NCBI GenBank assembly: GCA_031273405.1
Contig: JAISRW010000084.1
Coordinates: 1 to 13,011 of the forward strand
DNA: 13,011 nucleotides
Direction: 5' to 3'
Source of the DNA: Treponema sp.
GTDB taxonomy: Bacteria; Spirochaetota; Spirochaetia; Treponematales; Breznakiellaceae
Numbering within the stretch: position 1 is the stretch's first letter; each line of letters opens with the position of its first letter. The position numbers were made by a program, and so were the translations under genes. Below are positions 6,286-13,011 of this stretch, piece after piece. A model generated the notes under the pieces. It searched no databases. It was not told the origin of the DNA and saw only the letters and a program-made list of their open reading frames with translations.

Positions 6286-7479
6286 ATGGGAAAGAATGAA
6301 TCCCCGGCCGGTTCCGGGCCTCTGGCCCGCGGGCTTGCGGCTTACCAGGAAACCCTGAACAGGAAGAACAACCCGTCGGAGGCGGCCCCGCCCGGAGAGG
6401 GCCTCCTGAAAACCGGTCCCGGGAAGGCCCCGCCCAAACGCCCCCTGCGTCCGGGGAAGGCTCCTTCCGCTGCGGCTAAGGAGCTCTCGAAATACCAAAG
6501 GGCTGCCCGGTTTCTGGTCCTGGTCGGGAGCGACGAGGCGGCCAGGATACTCTCCCAACTGGACGCGGAGCAGGTGGAGGCGATCTCAAAGGAGATAGCC
6601 GGCATCAAGGGCATCACCGCGGCGGAAGGGGAGGAGGTGCTGGAAGAATTCAGTTCCCTCCTTGCTTCACCCTATGTGTACTCAGGCTCCTCTTTGGGAG
6701 GGGTCGAGGCGGCCAGGAGGCTTCTCTACGCCGCCTTTGGCCCGGAGAAGGGGGAGTCGGTTTTAAAGAAGGCGGTTCCGGCGGCGGTGGAGAATCTCTT
6801 CGACTTTCTCAGGGATTTTTCCGGCGAACAGTTGGCCCTCTTTTTTAAGGATGAGAGCCCCGCCGCCGAAGCCCTGGTGCTTTCCCGGCTCCCTTCCAAA
6901 TTGTCCGCCTCGGCCCTGGCCAATACTTCGGCGGAGCGGAAGCTGGAAATCGTCAAGCGCATCGCCCGCATGGGACAGGTCTCCCCGGAGGTGCTGGAAC
7001 GGGCCGCAGCGGCTTTGCGGGAAAAGGCCCGGCATTTCGAGCGCGCCGAGACTTCGGAGCTTGACGGCATGGGGGCTCTTACGGCTATTCTTAAGTCTTC
7101 GGATCTTTCTTTCGGCGACCGGCTCCTGGAAGAGCTTGAAGAGAAAGACCCCGCCCTGGGCCGCACCCTTAAAGAGAGGTTCTATACCCTTGAAGATATA
7201 GCCGGGGCGGCGGATCGGCCCATCCAGGAAAAGCTCAGGGCCATGTCCGACCGGGACATTGCCATCCTGCTCAAGGGAGGGCCGGAAAAATTCACCGCCA
7301 AGATCCTCTCCAACCTTTCCTCCGGGAGGGAAGGGCAGGTGAGGGAAGAAATGGAAATCATGGGGAAGATCCCCAAAATCGAAACCGAAGCGGCGGCCAG
7401 GGAATTCCTGGGCTGGTTCAGGCTGAACCGGGAAGAAGGCCGCATTTTAATGCTGGACGATAAGGATGTAGTTGAATGA
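6286..7479 (+). CDS. fliG: Flagellar motor switch protein FliG (divergent paralogue)
   Basis: FliG forms the top of the flagellar C-ring and couples the stator to rotor rotation. The 397-residue product has a Pro/Lys-rich extension of about 65 residues. A FliG N domain follows at about 68-170 (YQRAARFLVLVGSDEAARILSQL), a divergent middle domain at about 175-255, and the C domain at about 280-390 (EKDPALGRTLKERFYTLEDI, DRPIQ, IAILLKGG, LREDL-like VREEME). Typical FliG is about 340 residues, so the N-terminal extension is unusual. The EHPQ motif of the middle domain is not seen; its place reads DESPAAEALVLSRL. Spirochaetes carry two FliG proteins, and this looks like the more divergent type. 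The start is uncertain: ATG 6286 has no strong ribosome binding site, and a TTG at 6250 would add 12 residues. Its stop overlaps the next start. Confidence 0.8.
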   Translation: MGKNESPAGSGPLARGLAAYQETLNRKNNPSEAAPPGEGLLKTGPGKAPPKRPLRPGKAPSAAAKELSKYQRAARFLVLVGSDEAARILSQLDAEQVEAISKEIAGIKGITAAEGEEVLEEFSSLLASPYVYSGSSLGGVEAARRLLYAAFGPEKGESVLKKAVPAAVENLFDFLRDFSGEQLALFFKDESPAAEALVLSRLPSKLSASALANTSAERKLEIVKRIARMGQVSPEVLERAAAALREKARHFERAETSELDGMGALTAILKSSDLSFGDRLLEELEEKDPALGRTLKERFYTLEDIAGAADRPIQEKLRAMSDRDIAILLKGGPEKFTAKILSNLSSGREGQVREEMEIMGKIPKIETEAAAREFLGWFRLNREEGRILMLDDKDVVE

Positions 7480-10469
7480 AAACAGAATTGCGGAAGGGAC
7501 AGGAGCTTGACAGCGGGTTTGAGATTCTCGATGTAAGGGAACTGGAGGAATTTAAGGCCCAGGGTATCTGGGCGCGGCATAAAAAGAGCGGCGCCCAGGT
7601 TTTTCACATATACAACGAGGACAGGGAAAATCTCTTTGCCTTTGCCTTTGCCACCGCCCCGGAAGATTCCACAGGGGCGGCCCATATTCTGGAACATTCG
7701 GTGCTCTGCGGTTCCGAGCATTATCCCTTAAAAGACGCGTTCCTGGTTCTGGCCCAGGGAAGCCTTCAAACTTTTCTCAACGCCTGGACCTTTCCCGACA
7801 AGACGGTGTATCCGGCGAGTTCGGTTAACGAGCACGACTACTTTAACCTCATGGGGGTCTACGGCGACGCGGTGTTCCGGCCCCTGGTTTCGGAATGGAC
7901 TTTTATGCAGGAAGGCCACAGGCTGGAGTTTTCTCCGGGGCCTGAGGAAAAGCTAAGCCTTACCGGGGTGGTGTACAACGAGATGAAAGGGGCCTATTCC
8001 TCCCTCGACGCTTACGCCGGGCTGTGGTCCGTCAAGGCGGTGCTTCCCGGCACGCCCTACGACTTTGATTCAGGGGGCGACCCGGATCATATACCGGAAC
8101 TGAGCCGGGAAAAGCTGCTGGAATTTCACCGTTCCCGCTATTCTCCGGCAAACTGCCGGATCTTTTTGGCGGGGAATATCGCTACGGAAAAACAGCTTGC
8201 CTTTCTGAATGACAAATTTTTGTCATCCCTGCCCGGCGGGAAGGCGGCGCCCCCCATAGCCCCCGCCGCCCGGTGGAAGGAAAAGCGCGTCTTCCGCGTC
8301 CCCTGCCCCTCTTCCGGGGCCGAGCACAAGGCAACGGTTCTCCTCTCCTGGCTCTGCGGCGACGCTTCCGACGCCGAGGAAACCCTGAGCCTGGCCGCCC
8401 TCACCGAAACCCTCCTGGGCCACGACGGCGCCCCCCTCACCCGCGCCCTCATCGACTCGGGGCTGGGGGAGGATCTTTCCCCGGTGACCGGCCTTGAGGG
8501 GGAGATCAGGGAGACCGTATTCTGCGCCGGCCTCCGGGGGGTCTCAGGCGGGGAGGAAGCCTACAGGAAGGTGGAGGCCCTCATACTGGGCGAACTGGAG
8601 CGTCTTGTCCGGGAAGGAATCCCGGAGGAAGAAATTGAGGCGGCCCTGCTTTCCATGGAATTTTCCCACCGGGAGATACGCCGCTCCGGGGGGCCCTTCT
8701 CCCTGGTATGGATGCGCCGCTCCCTCAGAAGCTGGCTCCACGGGGGGAACCCCTGGGACAGCCTCATCTTCGATCCCCTGTTCGCGGAGCTTAAGAAAAA
8801 ACTCGCCCAAGGCAAGGGGTATTTTGAAAGCCTTATCCGCACTTTTATGCTGGATAACCCCCACCGGGCCTTTATCGTCATTGAGCCCGAAAAGGGCTTC
8901 CAGGAAAAGAAAGACGCGGTGAGGGCGGCTCTCCTGGCTGAAAAGGAGAAGGCCCTAGGGGAGGAGGAAAAGAAGGCCATCCGCGAAAAGGCGGCGGCCC
9001 TCAGCCGCTTCCAGGAAGAGGGGGACACCCCCGAAGCCCTGGCTACGATCCCCCATCTTACCCGGAAGGATCTTTCCCCGGATATCGAAAAGATAAACCG
9101 GGAATTTTTTGACGCCGCCGGCGCGCCCCTCATAGCCCACTCCCTCTTTACCAACGGCATCAGCTACGTGGATCTGGCCTTTCCCGTGGATCTGCTGGAA
9201 AGGGAGGACTACCTGTGGCTCCCCTTCTTTTCCAGGGCGGCGGTTTCGGTGGGCCTTCCCGGCATGGATTACGGCGAAGTGTCGGGGCTGCTGACCCGTA
9301 CCACCGGGGGCTTCCATGCCATGCTCGAAACCGGTTCGGCGGTTCCCGGCGCTTCCCACGCCACGGCCCTCCCCCAGGGGATCTTCGACATCCGGGGCAG
9401 GGACTGGCTCATATTCCGGCTTAAGGCCCTGGACGAAAAAATGGCGCCTTCCCTGGATCTGGCCCTGCGCCTCATTGCCGAGGGGGACTTTGGCGACTTG
9501 AAGCGCATCCGGGATCTGGCGGCGGAACTGAAGAACGACACCGATTCGAGTCTCGCGCCCTCGGGGCACAGCTACGCTTCCATCCGGTCGGGCCGGGGCT
9601 TTTCCCCTTCCCGGATGACCGACGAGGCCTGGAACGGCCTGGAGCAGCTTTTCTTCGTACACCGCCTTGCCGAAATGGAAGCCGGAGAAATCAGCGCCAG
9701 GCTCGGTGCTTTGAGGGAAAAAATCACCGGCGCCGGCCTCATGGTCAACCTGGGCGGGGAGGCGATAAAAAATTGTCTCGGAGAGATAGGGAAGCGCTTC
9801 GGCTCTTTCGGCCCCCCCCGGCCCCGGCGGGAGAGGGCGGTCGAAACCGCGGCAGGAGGGGCCCCCGAGGTCTTTGCCTCGGCCTCTTTGCAGGTGGGCT
9901 TTGCCGCCTTAACCGCGCCGTCCTCCCCCTACGCTTCGGCGGAACACGCCGCCGAACTGGTCCTGGCCCATCAGCTTTCCACCGGCCCCCTCTGGGAGGC
10001 CATCCGCATGAAGGGCGGCGCTTACGGCGCCTTTGCCCACCCGGATAACCTTGAAGGGGCTTTTTCCTTTTCCACCTACCGGGACCCCGGCCCCCTCCGC
10101 TCTCTGGAAACCCTGCCGGCGCTCTTAAAGGATCTGGCCGGCCCCGGTTCCGCCGGTTTGGGGGGGGAAGAAGAACTGGTAAAAGCCGTCATAGGGAGCT
10201 ACGCCAGGGAGACCGCCCCCCGTACCCCGGCGGACAAGAGCTTCCTCGACTTTTTCCGCTTCCTCTACGGCATAGAAGACCGCCACCGTTCCAGGCGGCT
10301 TGAGTCCCTCATCGCCGTGAAGACGGAAGAAACCGCCGCCGTCCTCAAGCGGCTCGCCGTGTCCCTGGAAGCCCCCGGTTCCGGCAGCCCCGTGATCATC
10401 GCCGGCAGGGCCCAGGCCGAAAAAGCCGCCGCCCGCCTCAACTGCGACGTGAAGGAACTGCCGGTATAG
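7476..10469 (+). CDS. M16C zinc metallopeptidase (PreP/insulysin-like)
   Basis: At 997 residues this has the length of the presequence protease (PreP/Cym1) branch of M16, in which two clamshell halves degrade unfolded peptides. The inverted zinc motif HILEH is at 70-74 (His70, Glu73, His74). The third ligand is Glu169 in YNEMKGAYSS. In the second half, R844 and Y850 in IRMKGGAYGAF match the Arg/Tyr pair that contacts substrate in this family. AAHILEHSVLCGS and LNAWTFPDKTVYPASS are strongly PreP-like. No signal peptide is visible, so it is likely cytoplasmic. Its ATG overlaps the fliG stop by four bases (ATGA), indicating translational coupling. A flagellar role is not implied; peptide turnover is the more likely job. 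All catalytic residues appear intact. Confidence 0.9.
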   Translation: MKTELRKGQELDSGFEILDVRELEEFKAQGIWARHKKSGAQVFHIYNEDRENLFAFAFATAPEDSTGAAHILEHSVLCGSEHYPLKDAFLVLAQGSLQTFLNAWTFPDKTVYPASSVNEHDYFNLMGVYGDAVFRPLVSEWTFMQEGHRLEFSPGPEEKLSLTGVVYNEMKGAYSSLDAYAGLWSVKAVLPGTPYDFDSGGDPDHIPELSREKLLEFHRSRYSPANCRIFLAGNIATEKQLAFLNDKFLSSLPGGKAAPPIAPAARWKEKRVFRVPCPSSGAEHKATVLLSWLCGDASDAEETLSLAALTETLLGHDGAPLTRALIDSGLGEDLSPVTGLEGEIRETVFCAGLRGVSGGEEAYRKVEALILGELERLVREGIPEEEIEAALLSMEFSHREIRRSGGPFSLVWMRRSLRSWLHGGNPWDSLIFDPLFAELKKKLAQGKGYFESLIRTFMLDNPHRAFIVIEPEKGFQEKKDAVRAALLAEKEKALGEEEKKAIREKAAALSRFQEEGDTPEALATIPHLTRKDLSPDIEKINREFFDAAGAPLIAHSLFTNGISYVDLAFPVDLLEREDYLWLPFFSRAAVSVGLPGMDYGEVSGLLTRTTGGFHAMLETGSAVPGASHATALPQGIFDIRGRDWLIFRLKALDEKMAPSLDLALRLIAEGDFGDLKRIRDLAAELKNDTDSSLAPSGHSYASIRSGRGFSPSRMTDEAWNGLEQLFFVHRLAEMEAGEISARLGALREKITGAGLMVNLGGEAIKNCLGEIGKRFGSFGPPRPRRERAVETAAGGAPEVFASASLQVGFAALTAPSSPYASAEHAAELVLAHQLSTGPLWEAIRMKGGAYGAFAHPDNLEGAFSFSTYRDPGPLRSLETLPALLKDLAGPGSAGLGGEEELVKAVIGSYARETAPRTPADKSFLDFFRFLYGIEDRHRSRRLESLIAVKTEETAAVLKRLAVSLEAPGSGSPVIIAGRAQAEKAAARLNCDVKELPV

Positions 10470-10494
10470 GGGAGGGGATAGTACCTAGGAGCCA

Positions 10495-10509
10495 CGGACC
10501 TTCGGTCCG
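10495..10509. repeat. Small hairpin CGGACC-TTC-GGTCCG
   Basis: A perfect 6-bp stem with a 3-nt loop, 26 nt after the peptidase stop. The same stem with loop AAA recurs at 12822-12836 inside the palindromic repeat. It could help end the fliG-peptidase transcript, but no T run follows. Confidence 0.6.
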
Positions 10510-10521
10510 ATTGCACTTGTC

Positions 10522-10562
10522 GGTTTTTGTGACTTTTTTTAGTAAAAAAAGTCACAAAAACC
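10522..10562. repeat. Perfect 19-bp inverted repeat with 3-nt spacer
   Basis: GGTTTTTGTGACTTTTTTT (10522-10540) is matched exactly by its reverse complement at 10544-10562, separated by AGT. It sits 53 nt beyond the peptidase stop. Such an arm could act as a terminator or be a remnant of a palindromic element. Its T run is inside the stem and not after it, so it is not a textbook terminator. Confidence 0.75.
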
Positions 10563-10580
10563 ACGATTATCCGGCATCCG

Positions 10581-10595
10581 CGAACCAAAGGTTCG
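10581..10595. repeat. Small hairpin CGAACC-AAA-GGTTCG
   Basis: A perfect 6-bp stem with a 3-nt loop. The same stem recurs with other loops at 10895-10909 (TCC) and 12865-12879 (GAA), as a module shared by otherwise different repeats. Confidence 0.6.
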
Positions 10596-10610
10596 AACGC
10601 AGTTTGTAAG

Positions 10611-10641
10611 GTATAAATATTCATTTTATGAATATTTATAC
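10611..10641. repeat. AT-rich perfect 14-bp inverted repeat
   Basis: GTATAAATATTCAT (10611-10624) pairs with ATGAATATTTATAC (10628-10641) around TTT. Just beyond it, CAAAGCGCAGC (10653-10663) is the exact reverse complement of the left end of the repeat at 12798-12808, hinting that this block is a relative of that family. Confidence 0.65.
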
Positions 10642-10698
10642 TGTTTTATACGCAAAGCGCAGCAAACTCCTAGTGAACCTATCGGGGGTAGGAGGTAA

Positions 10699-10756
10699 AT
10701 GACGCTATTCTTGCCGCTGCGGCGTTTTCTCCGACGAGGCGGATAGTCGTCATGCT
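10699..10756. repeat. Nested imperfect palindrome
   Basis: ATGACG at 10699 pairs with CGTCAT near 10756, and CTATTC with GGATAG just inside, apart from one bulged base. An inner GCCGC/GCGGC pair lies at about 10713-10723. No function is recognised. Confidence 0.4.
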
Positions 10757-10869
10757 GGTAGTGTATCACAGCCCCGGAAAAAAGTCACGGCGGGGTAGGC
10801 GGGCGCTGCGATTAAAATTTACGATGAGGCGTCACGAAGAGCGGCTTAAAAAAAGGGGGGATACTATAG

Positions 10870-11000
10870 AGCTTTTTCCAAAACTCGGTTAGCGCGAACC
10901 TCCGGTTCGATGGGAAAAGCTTCCGAAAAAGCGGCCTAAAGCCCGCTTTTTCATTTAGATTTCAGGTTGCTTTCCCAAAACTGAAGTTTTGGGAAAGCTT
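10870..11000 (+). mobile_element. MITE-like palindromic element, copy A
   Basis: This 131-bp element has inverted ends, AGCTTTTTCCAAAACT against AGTTTTGGGAAAGCTT. Its hairpins run in the same order as in the copy at 5917-6054: a nested one (10870-10879 with 10912-10921, inner CGAACC/GGTTCG at 10895-10909); a perfect 10-bp stem (10925-10934 with 10943-10952); and a perfect 13-bp stem with TGAA loop (10969-10981 with 10986-10998). It is flanked by CTATAG on both sides (10864-10869 and 11001-11006), a plausible 6-bp target duplication inside the palindromic site ATACTATAGTAT. It ends 18 nt before the cotransporter start codon. Confidence 0.75.
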
Positions 11001-11018
11001 CTATAGTATACTGAAAGT

Positions 11019-12713
11019 ATGGCGATTGTCATGGTAATGCTCAGGATGGCCGGAGGGCTTTGTCTCTTCCTTTACGGGATGAAGATAATGAGCGACGGAA
11101 TTCAGCAGGCCGCCGGAGACCGGTTGCAGCGGGTCCTTAATTTTATGACCGGGAACCGCTTTATCGCGGTGATCACCGGTGCGGCGGTAACCGCCCTGGT
11201 CCAGTCATCGTCGGCAGCCACGGTCATGATAGTCTCCTTTGTAAACGCCGGCCTCCTTACTCTGACCCAGTCCATCGGGGTGATCATGGGGGCCAATATC
11301 GGTACCACCACCACCGCCTGGATCGTTTCGCTGATAGGCTTTAGGTTTGATATTTCCGCCATCGCCCTTCCCGCGGTTGGCGTCGGATTTACCATGGGGG
11401 TGATCAAGTGGAAGCACCACCAATGGGGAGAGGTCTTTCTCGGTTTCGGCTTTATTTTCCTGGGGCTCCGATTCCTGAACGATTCCATGCCCAGCGTGAC
11501 CCCCGATGCTCTCGCGTTTATCAGGGGCGTTTCGAATCTGGGCTTTCTCTCGGTCCTCATCTGCGTCGCGGCGGGCACGGTCCTTACCCTGATCATGCAC
11601 TCCTCCGCCGCCATGATCACCCTGACAATAGCCCTGTCCTACAGGAATGTGGTGACCTACGAGATGGCCGTCTCCATGACCATGGGCGCCAACATAGGGA
11701 CCACCATCGACGCCATCCTCGCGGCCATGGGCGCCAAGACCGCGGCAAAACGGACCGCCCTGGTTCACGTGCTCTTTAACGTGGGGGGCAGCGTGCTGGC
11801 GCTGATATTTTTCAGGCCCCTTTTAAACCTGGTTGATCTTCTGAGCCCCGGACTGCCGGCGGGCGCCGGCATCACCATCCATCTTGCCATGTTTCACACT
11901 GTCTTCAATATATTGGGTACCGTTTTGTTCCTTCCCTTTGTCAGGCAGTTCGCGGCCCTTGTCAGCTTCATCATCAAGGACGATAAAACCGAAGAGGCTC
12001 CCGGGCATTACAGGCTGGTCTTCCGCCCCGCTTCCTTGCAGGACACCCCGGGGCTGGACATTATCCGGGCGGAAAAGGAAATCCGGGACATGGCCGCCGT
12101 CGCCTCGTCCATGTACGCCGCTATCAGCGCCGTTCTTCGCGACCTCCTTGGGACCGAAGACAAGGAAGGCATGGTTAACGCCCTTGTGGAGTCGATGAAG
12201 CAGAAGGAAGCCTACGCCGATGAAATGCGGGAAGCCCTTACGGCGTTTCTCATCGAATGTACCGGGGATCATCTGAATCAGCGCACAAGGCGCCGGATCT
12301 CCCTGCTGATCCGCATTACCGCGGATCTCGAAGACATGACCGACGATTGTTTCAGCATCTGCCTGCTTTTGGAAAGGAGCGTCAGAAAAAATCGGATCTT
12401 CAAGGGAAAGGAAATGAAAGCCCTAGCGCCTTATGCCGGCATGGTGGAACAGTTTCTCAGCATGGTGGGGGACCGCCTTGGCCGCAGAGTGAACGCCGAA
12501 GAAGCCGCCTGGGCCAAAGATCTGGAAGACAAAATCGACAGATCAAGAAACAAGCTGCGTAAACTGGGCCGCAAGCGCATCGAGGCCGGCAAAGACGTCA
12601 AAACCGAGCTGCTCTTTATCGACCTGGTCCGCCGCATCGAAAAGCTGGGCGATTACTGTTACGGCATAACCGAAGCCCTTGCCTCTATTTCCGTTGACAC
12701 ACCCTCGCATTGA
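11019..12713 (+). CDS. Na+/phosphate cotransporter with PhoU-like domain
   Basis: This 564-residue inner-membrane protein fits the NptA/YjbB-type Na/Pi cotransporter family. The membrane part (about residues 1-320) holds the two inverted repeats. The first has QSSS at 62-65 and GANIGTT at 91-97; the second has MHSSAA at 193-198 and GANIGTT at 223-229. The usual Gln of the second QSS motif is therefore His194. A PhoU-like helical domain occupies about 340-555 and in this family is thought to sense or gate phosphate transport. The start MAIVMVMLRMAGGLCLFLYGMKIMSDG matches the family's N-terminus, but no ribosome binding site precedes it; GAAAG at 11013-11017 is too close. The sequence immediately upstream was interrupted by a MITE-like element, which may have changed expression. 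It is alone on its strand and probably monocistronic. Confidence 0.88.
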   Translation: MAIVMVMLRMAGGLCLFLYGMKIMSDGIQQAAGDRLQRVLNFMTGNRFIAVITGAAVTALVQSSSAATVMIVSFVNAGLLTLTQSIGVIMGANIGTTTTAWIVSLIGFRFDISAIALPAVGVGFTMGVIKWKHHQWGEVFLGFGFIFLGLRFLNDSMPSVTPDALAFIRGVSNLGFLSVLICVAAGTVLTLIMHSSAAMITLTIALSYRNVVTYEMAVSMTMGANIGTTIDAILAAMGAKTAAKRTALVHVLFNVGGSVLALIFFRPLLNLVDLLSPGLPAGAGITIHLAMFHTVFNILGTVLFLPFVRQFAALVSFIIKDDKTEEAPGHYRLVFRPASLQDTPGLDIIRAEKEIRDMAAVASSMYAAISAVLRDLLGTEDKEGMVNALVESMKQKEAYADEMREALTAFLIECTGDHLNQRTRRRISLLIRITADLEDMTDDCFSICLLLERSVRKNRIFKGKEMKALAPYAGMVEQFLSMVGDRLGRRVNAEEAAWAKDLEDKIDRSRNKLRKLGRKRIEAGKDVKTELLFIDLVRRIEKLGDYCYGITEALASISVDTPSH

Positions 12714-12748
12714 CCGACATCAAAGCCGGGACATATCAAAAATTAACG

Positions 12749-12770
12749 ACCTCGCCCTGAAGGGCGAGGT
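12749..12770 (+). terminator. Hairpin downstream of the cotransporter gene
   Basis: ACCTCGCCC pairs with GGGCGAGGT around a TGAA loop, 36 nt after the stop. The following ATGTTGTTCT is only moderately T-rich, so termination is plausible but unproven. Similar GC hairpins also occur at the ends of IS200/IS605 elements, but no transposase or tnpB is present. Confidence 0.5.
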
Positions 12771-12797
12771 ATGTTGTTCTCACAAGGTGGTTGCACG

Positions 12798-12910
12798 GCT
12801 GCGCTTTGGGGTTTAATACCTCGGACCAAAGGTCCGCTTTAAGCGCCCTAAAGCTCGTGCACGTCGAACCGAAGGTTCGTAGCGTGCAGAAGGTATTAAA
12901 CCCCTTCGGC
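12798..12910 (+). repeat. Palindromic repeat, intergenic copy
   Basis: Perfect 13-bp inverted ends, GGGGTTTAATACC (12808-12820) and GGTATTAAACCCC (12892-12904), enclose three internal hairpins. These are CGGACC-AAA-GGTCCG (12822-12836), GCTTTA/TAAAGC, and a nested TGCACG/CGTGCA stem around CGAACC-GAA-GGTTCG (12865-12879). It shares 58 of 67 aligned positions with the coding copy at 5541-5632 and has one frame open throughout, the same frame that is translated inside the PocR regulator. Confidence 0.85.
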
Positions 12911-13011
12911 ATGAATAAAATTTTGTAACTATGCACGCTGCTATATTAGAATAAATCAAAAAGAAACACCGCCGGTCCATATCAAAACTCATATGACCTC
13001 ATTCCAAAATA

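Larger units (their letters stand above)
10470..11018. other. 549-bp palindrome-rich non-coding region
   Basis: There is no convincing gene between the peptidase and the cotransporter. From left to right it holds small and large perfect hairpins (separate entries), a nested palindrome near 10699-10756, about 100 bp (10757-10860) in which I see nothing definite, and a MITE-like element. A 15-codon frame at 10699-10746 has AGGAGG 3 nt upstream but lies wholly within a palindrome. Confidence 0.7.
12714..13011. other. Intergenic end of the window
   Basis: There is no supported gene. It holds a hairpin (12749-12770) and a palindromic repeat (12798-12910). The last 100 bases are AT-rich and I see nothing definite in them. 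Confidence 0.6.

Noticed and set aside
10585..10605. Sequence GGTTCGAAC resembling a tRNA T-arm
   Set aside because: It is explained by the CGAACC/GGTTCG hairpin; no acceptor stem or anticodon arm can be placed around it.
10699..10746. 15-codon ORF with AGGAGG upstream
   Set aside because: It lies entirely inside an imperfect palindrome and encodes a low-complexity Leu/Arg peptide; a chance frame is more likely.
10989..11012. Promoter for the cotransporter with TTGGGA and TATACT
   Set aside because: The spacer is only 12 bp; TATACT alone is weak and overlaps the palindromic target site.
12749..12910. End of an IS200/IS605-type element with guide-RNA-like hairpin
   Set aside because: Only the GC hairpin is suggestive; no tnpA, tnpB or defined element end is present in the window.
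12736..12936. 66-codon frame on the minus strand downstream of the cotransporter
   Set aside because: It consists largely of the palindromic repeat read on its other strand and has no ribosome binding site; it is open because the repeat is open in several frames.

Overview
The window most likely comes from a spirochaete, probably a Treponema-like (Treponemataceae/Breznakiellaceae) genome. This is inferred from a divergent FliG paralogue, a PreP-type M16 protease translationally coupled to it, treponeme-style PocR-AraC regulators, and GC-rich coding sequence beside AT-rich, palindrome-packed intergenic DNA. No rRNA, tRNA, phage gene, transposase or CRISPR array was recognised.

Region 1 (1-1985, + strand) is the end of a carbohydrate ABC importer operon. 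It holds a solute-binding protein cut by the window edge and then a damaged permease locus. A MalF-type permease runs into its cytoplasmic EAA loop and is joined, out of frame, to the EAA loop and C-terminus of a MalG-type permease. The importer looks inactivated by an internal deletion, or the assembly is collapsed there.

Region 2 (2101-6064, - strand) is a probable three-gene operon transcribed toward the importer: two paralogous PocR-domain AraC-family regulators, then a small methyltransferase-type corrinoid protein. The corrinoid protein has lost the His and Gly of the DxHxxG motif that normally supplies the lower cobalt ligand. The first regulator carries two repeat insertions. One is a ~137 bp palindromic element in its fifth codon, which displaced the original start. 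The other is an in-frame palindromic repeat encoding 31 residues inside the PocR domain.

Region 3 (6286-10469, + strand) is fliG followed by a 997-residue M16C metallopeptidase, overlapping by ATGA.

Region 4 (10470-11018) is 549 bp of non-coding DNA dense in perfect hairpins. It ends in a second copy of the ~135 bp element, just upstream of a Na+/phosphate cotransporter with a PhoU-like tail (11019-12713). Region 5 (12714-13011) holds a hairpin terminator candidate and an intergenic copy of the same palindromic repeat that is translated inside the PocR regulator.

The most notable content is two families of small palindromic repeats caught in informative positions. One shows target duplications, and excising it in silico restores a gene start. 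The other is found both between genes and inside a protein. The regulator-plus-atypical-corrinoid-protein operon is the best candidate for an undescribed sensory system.
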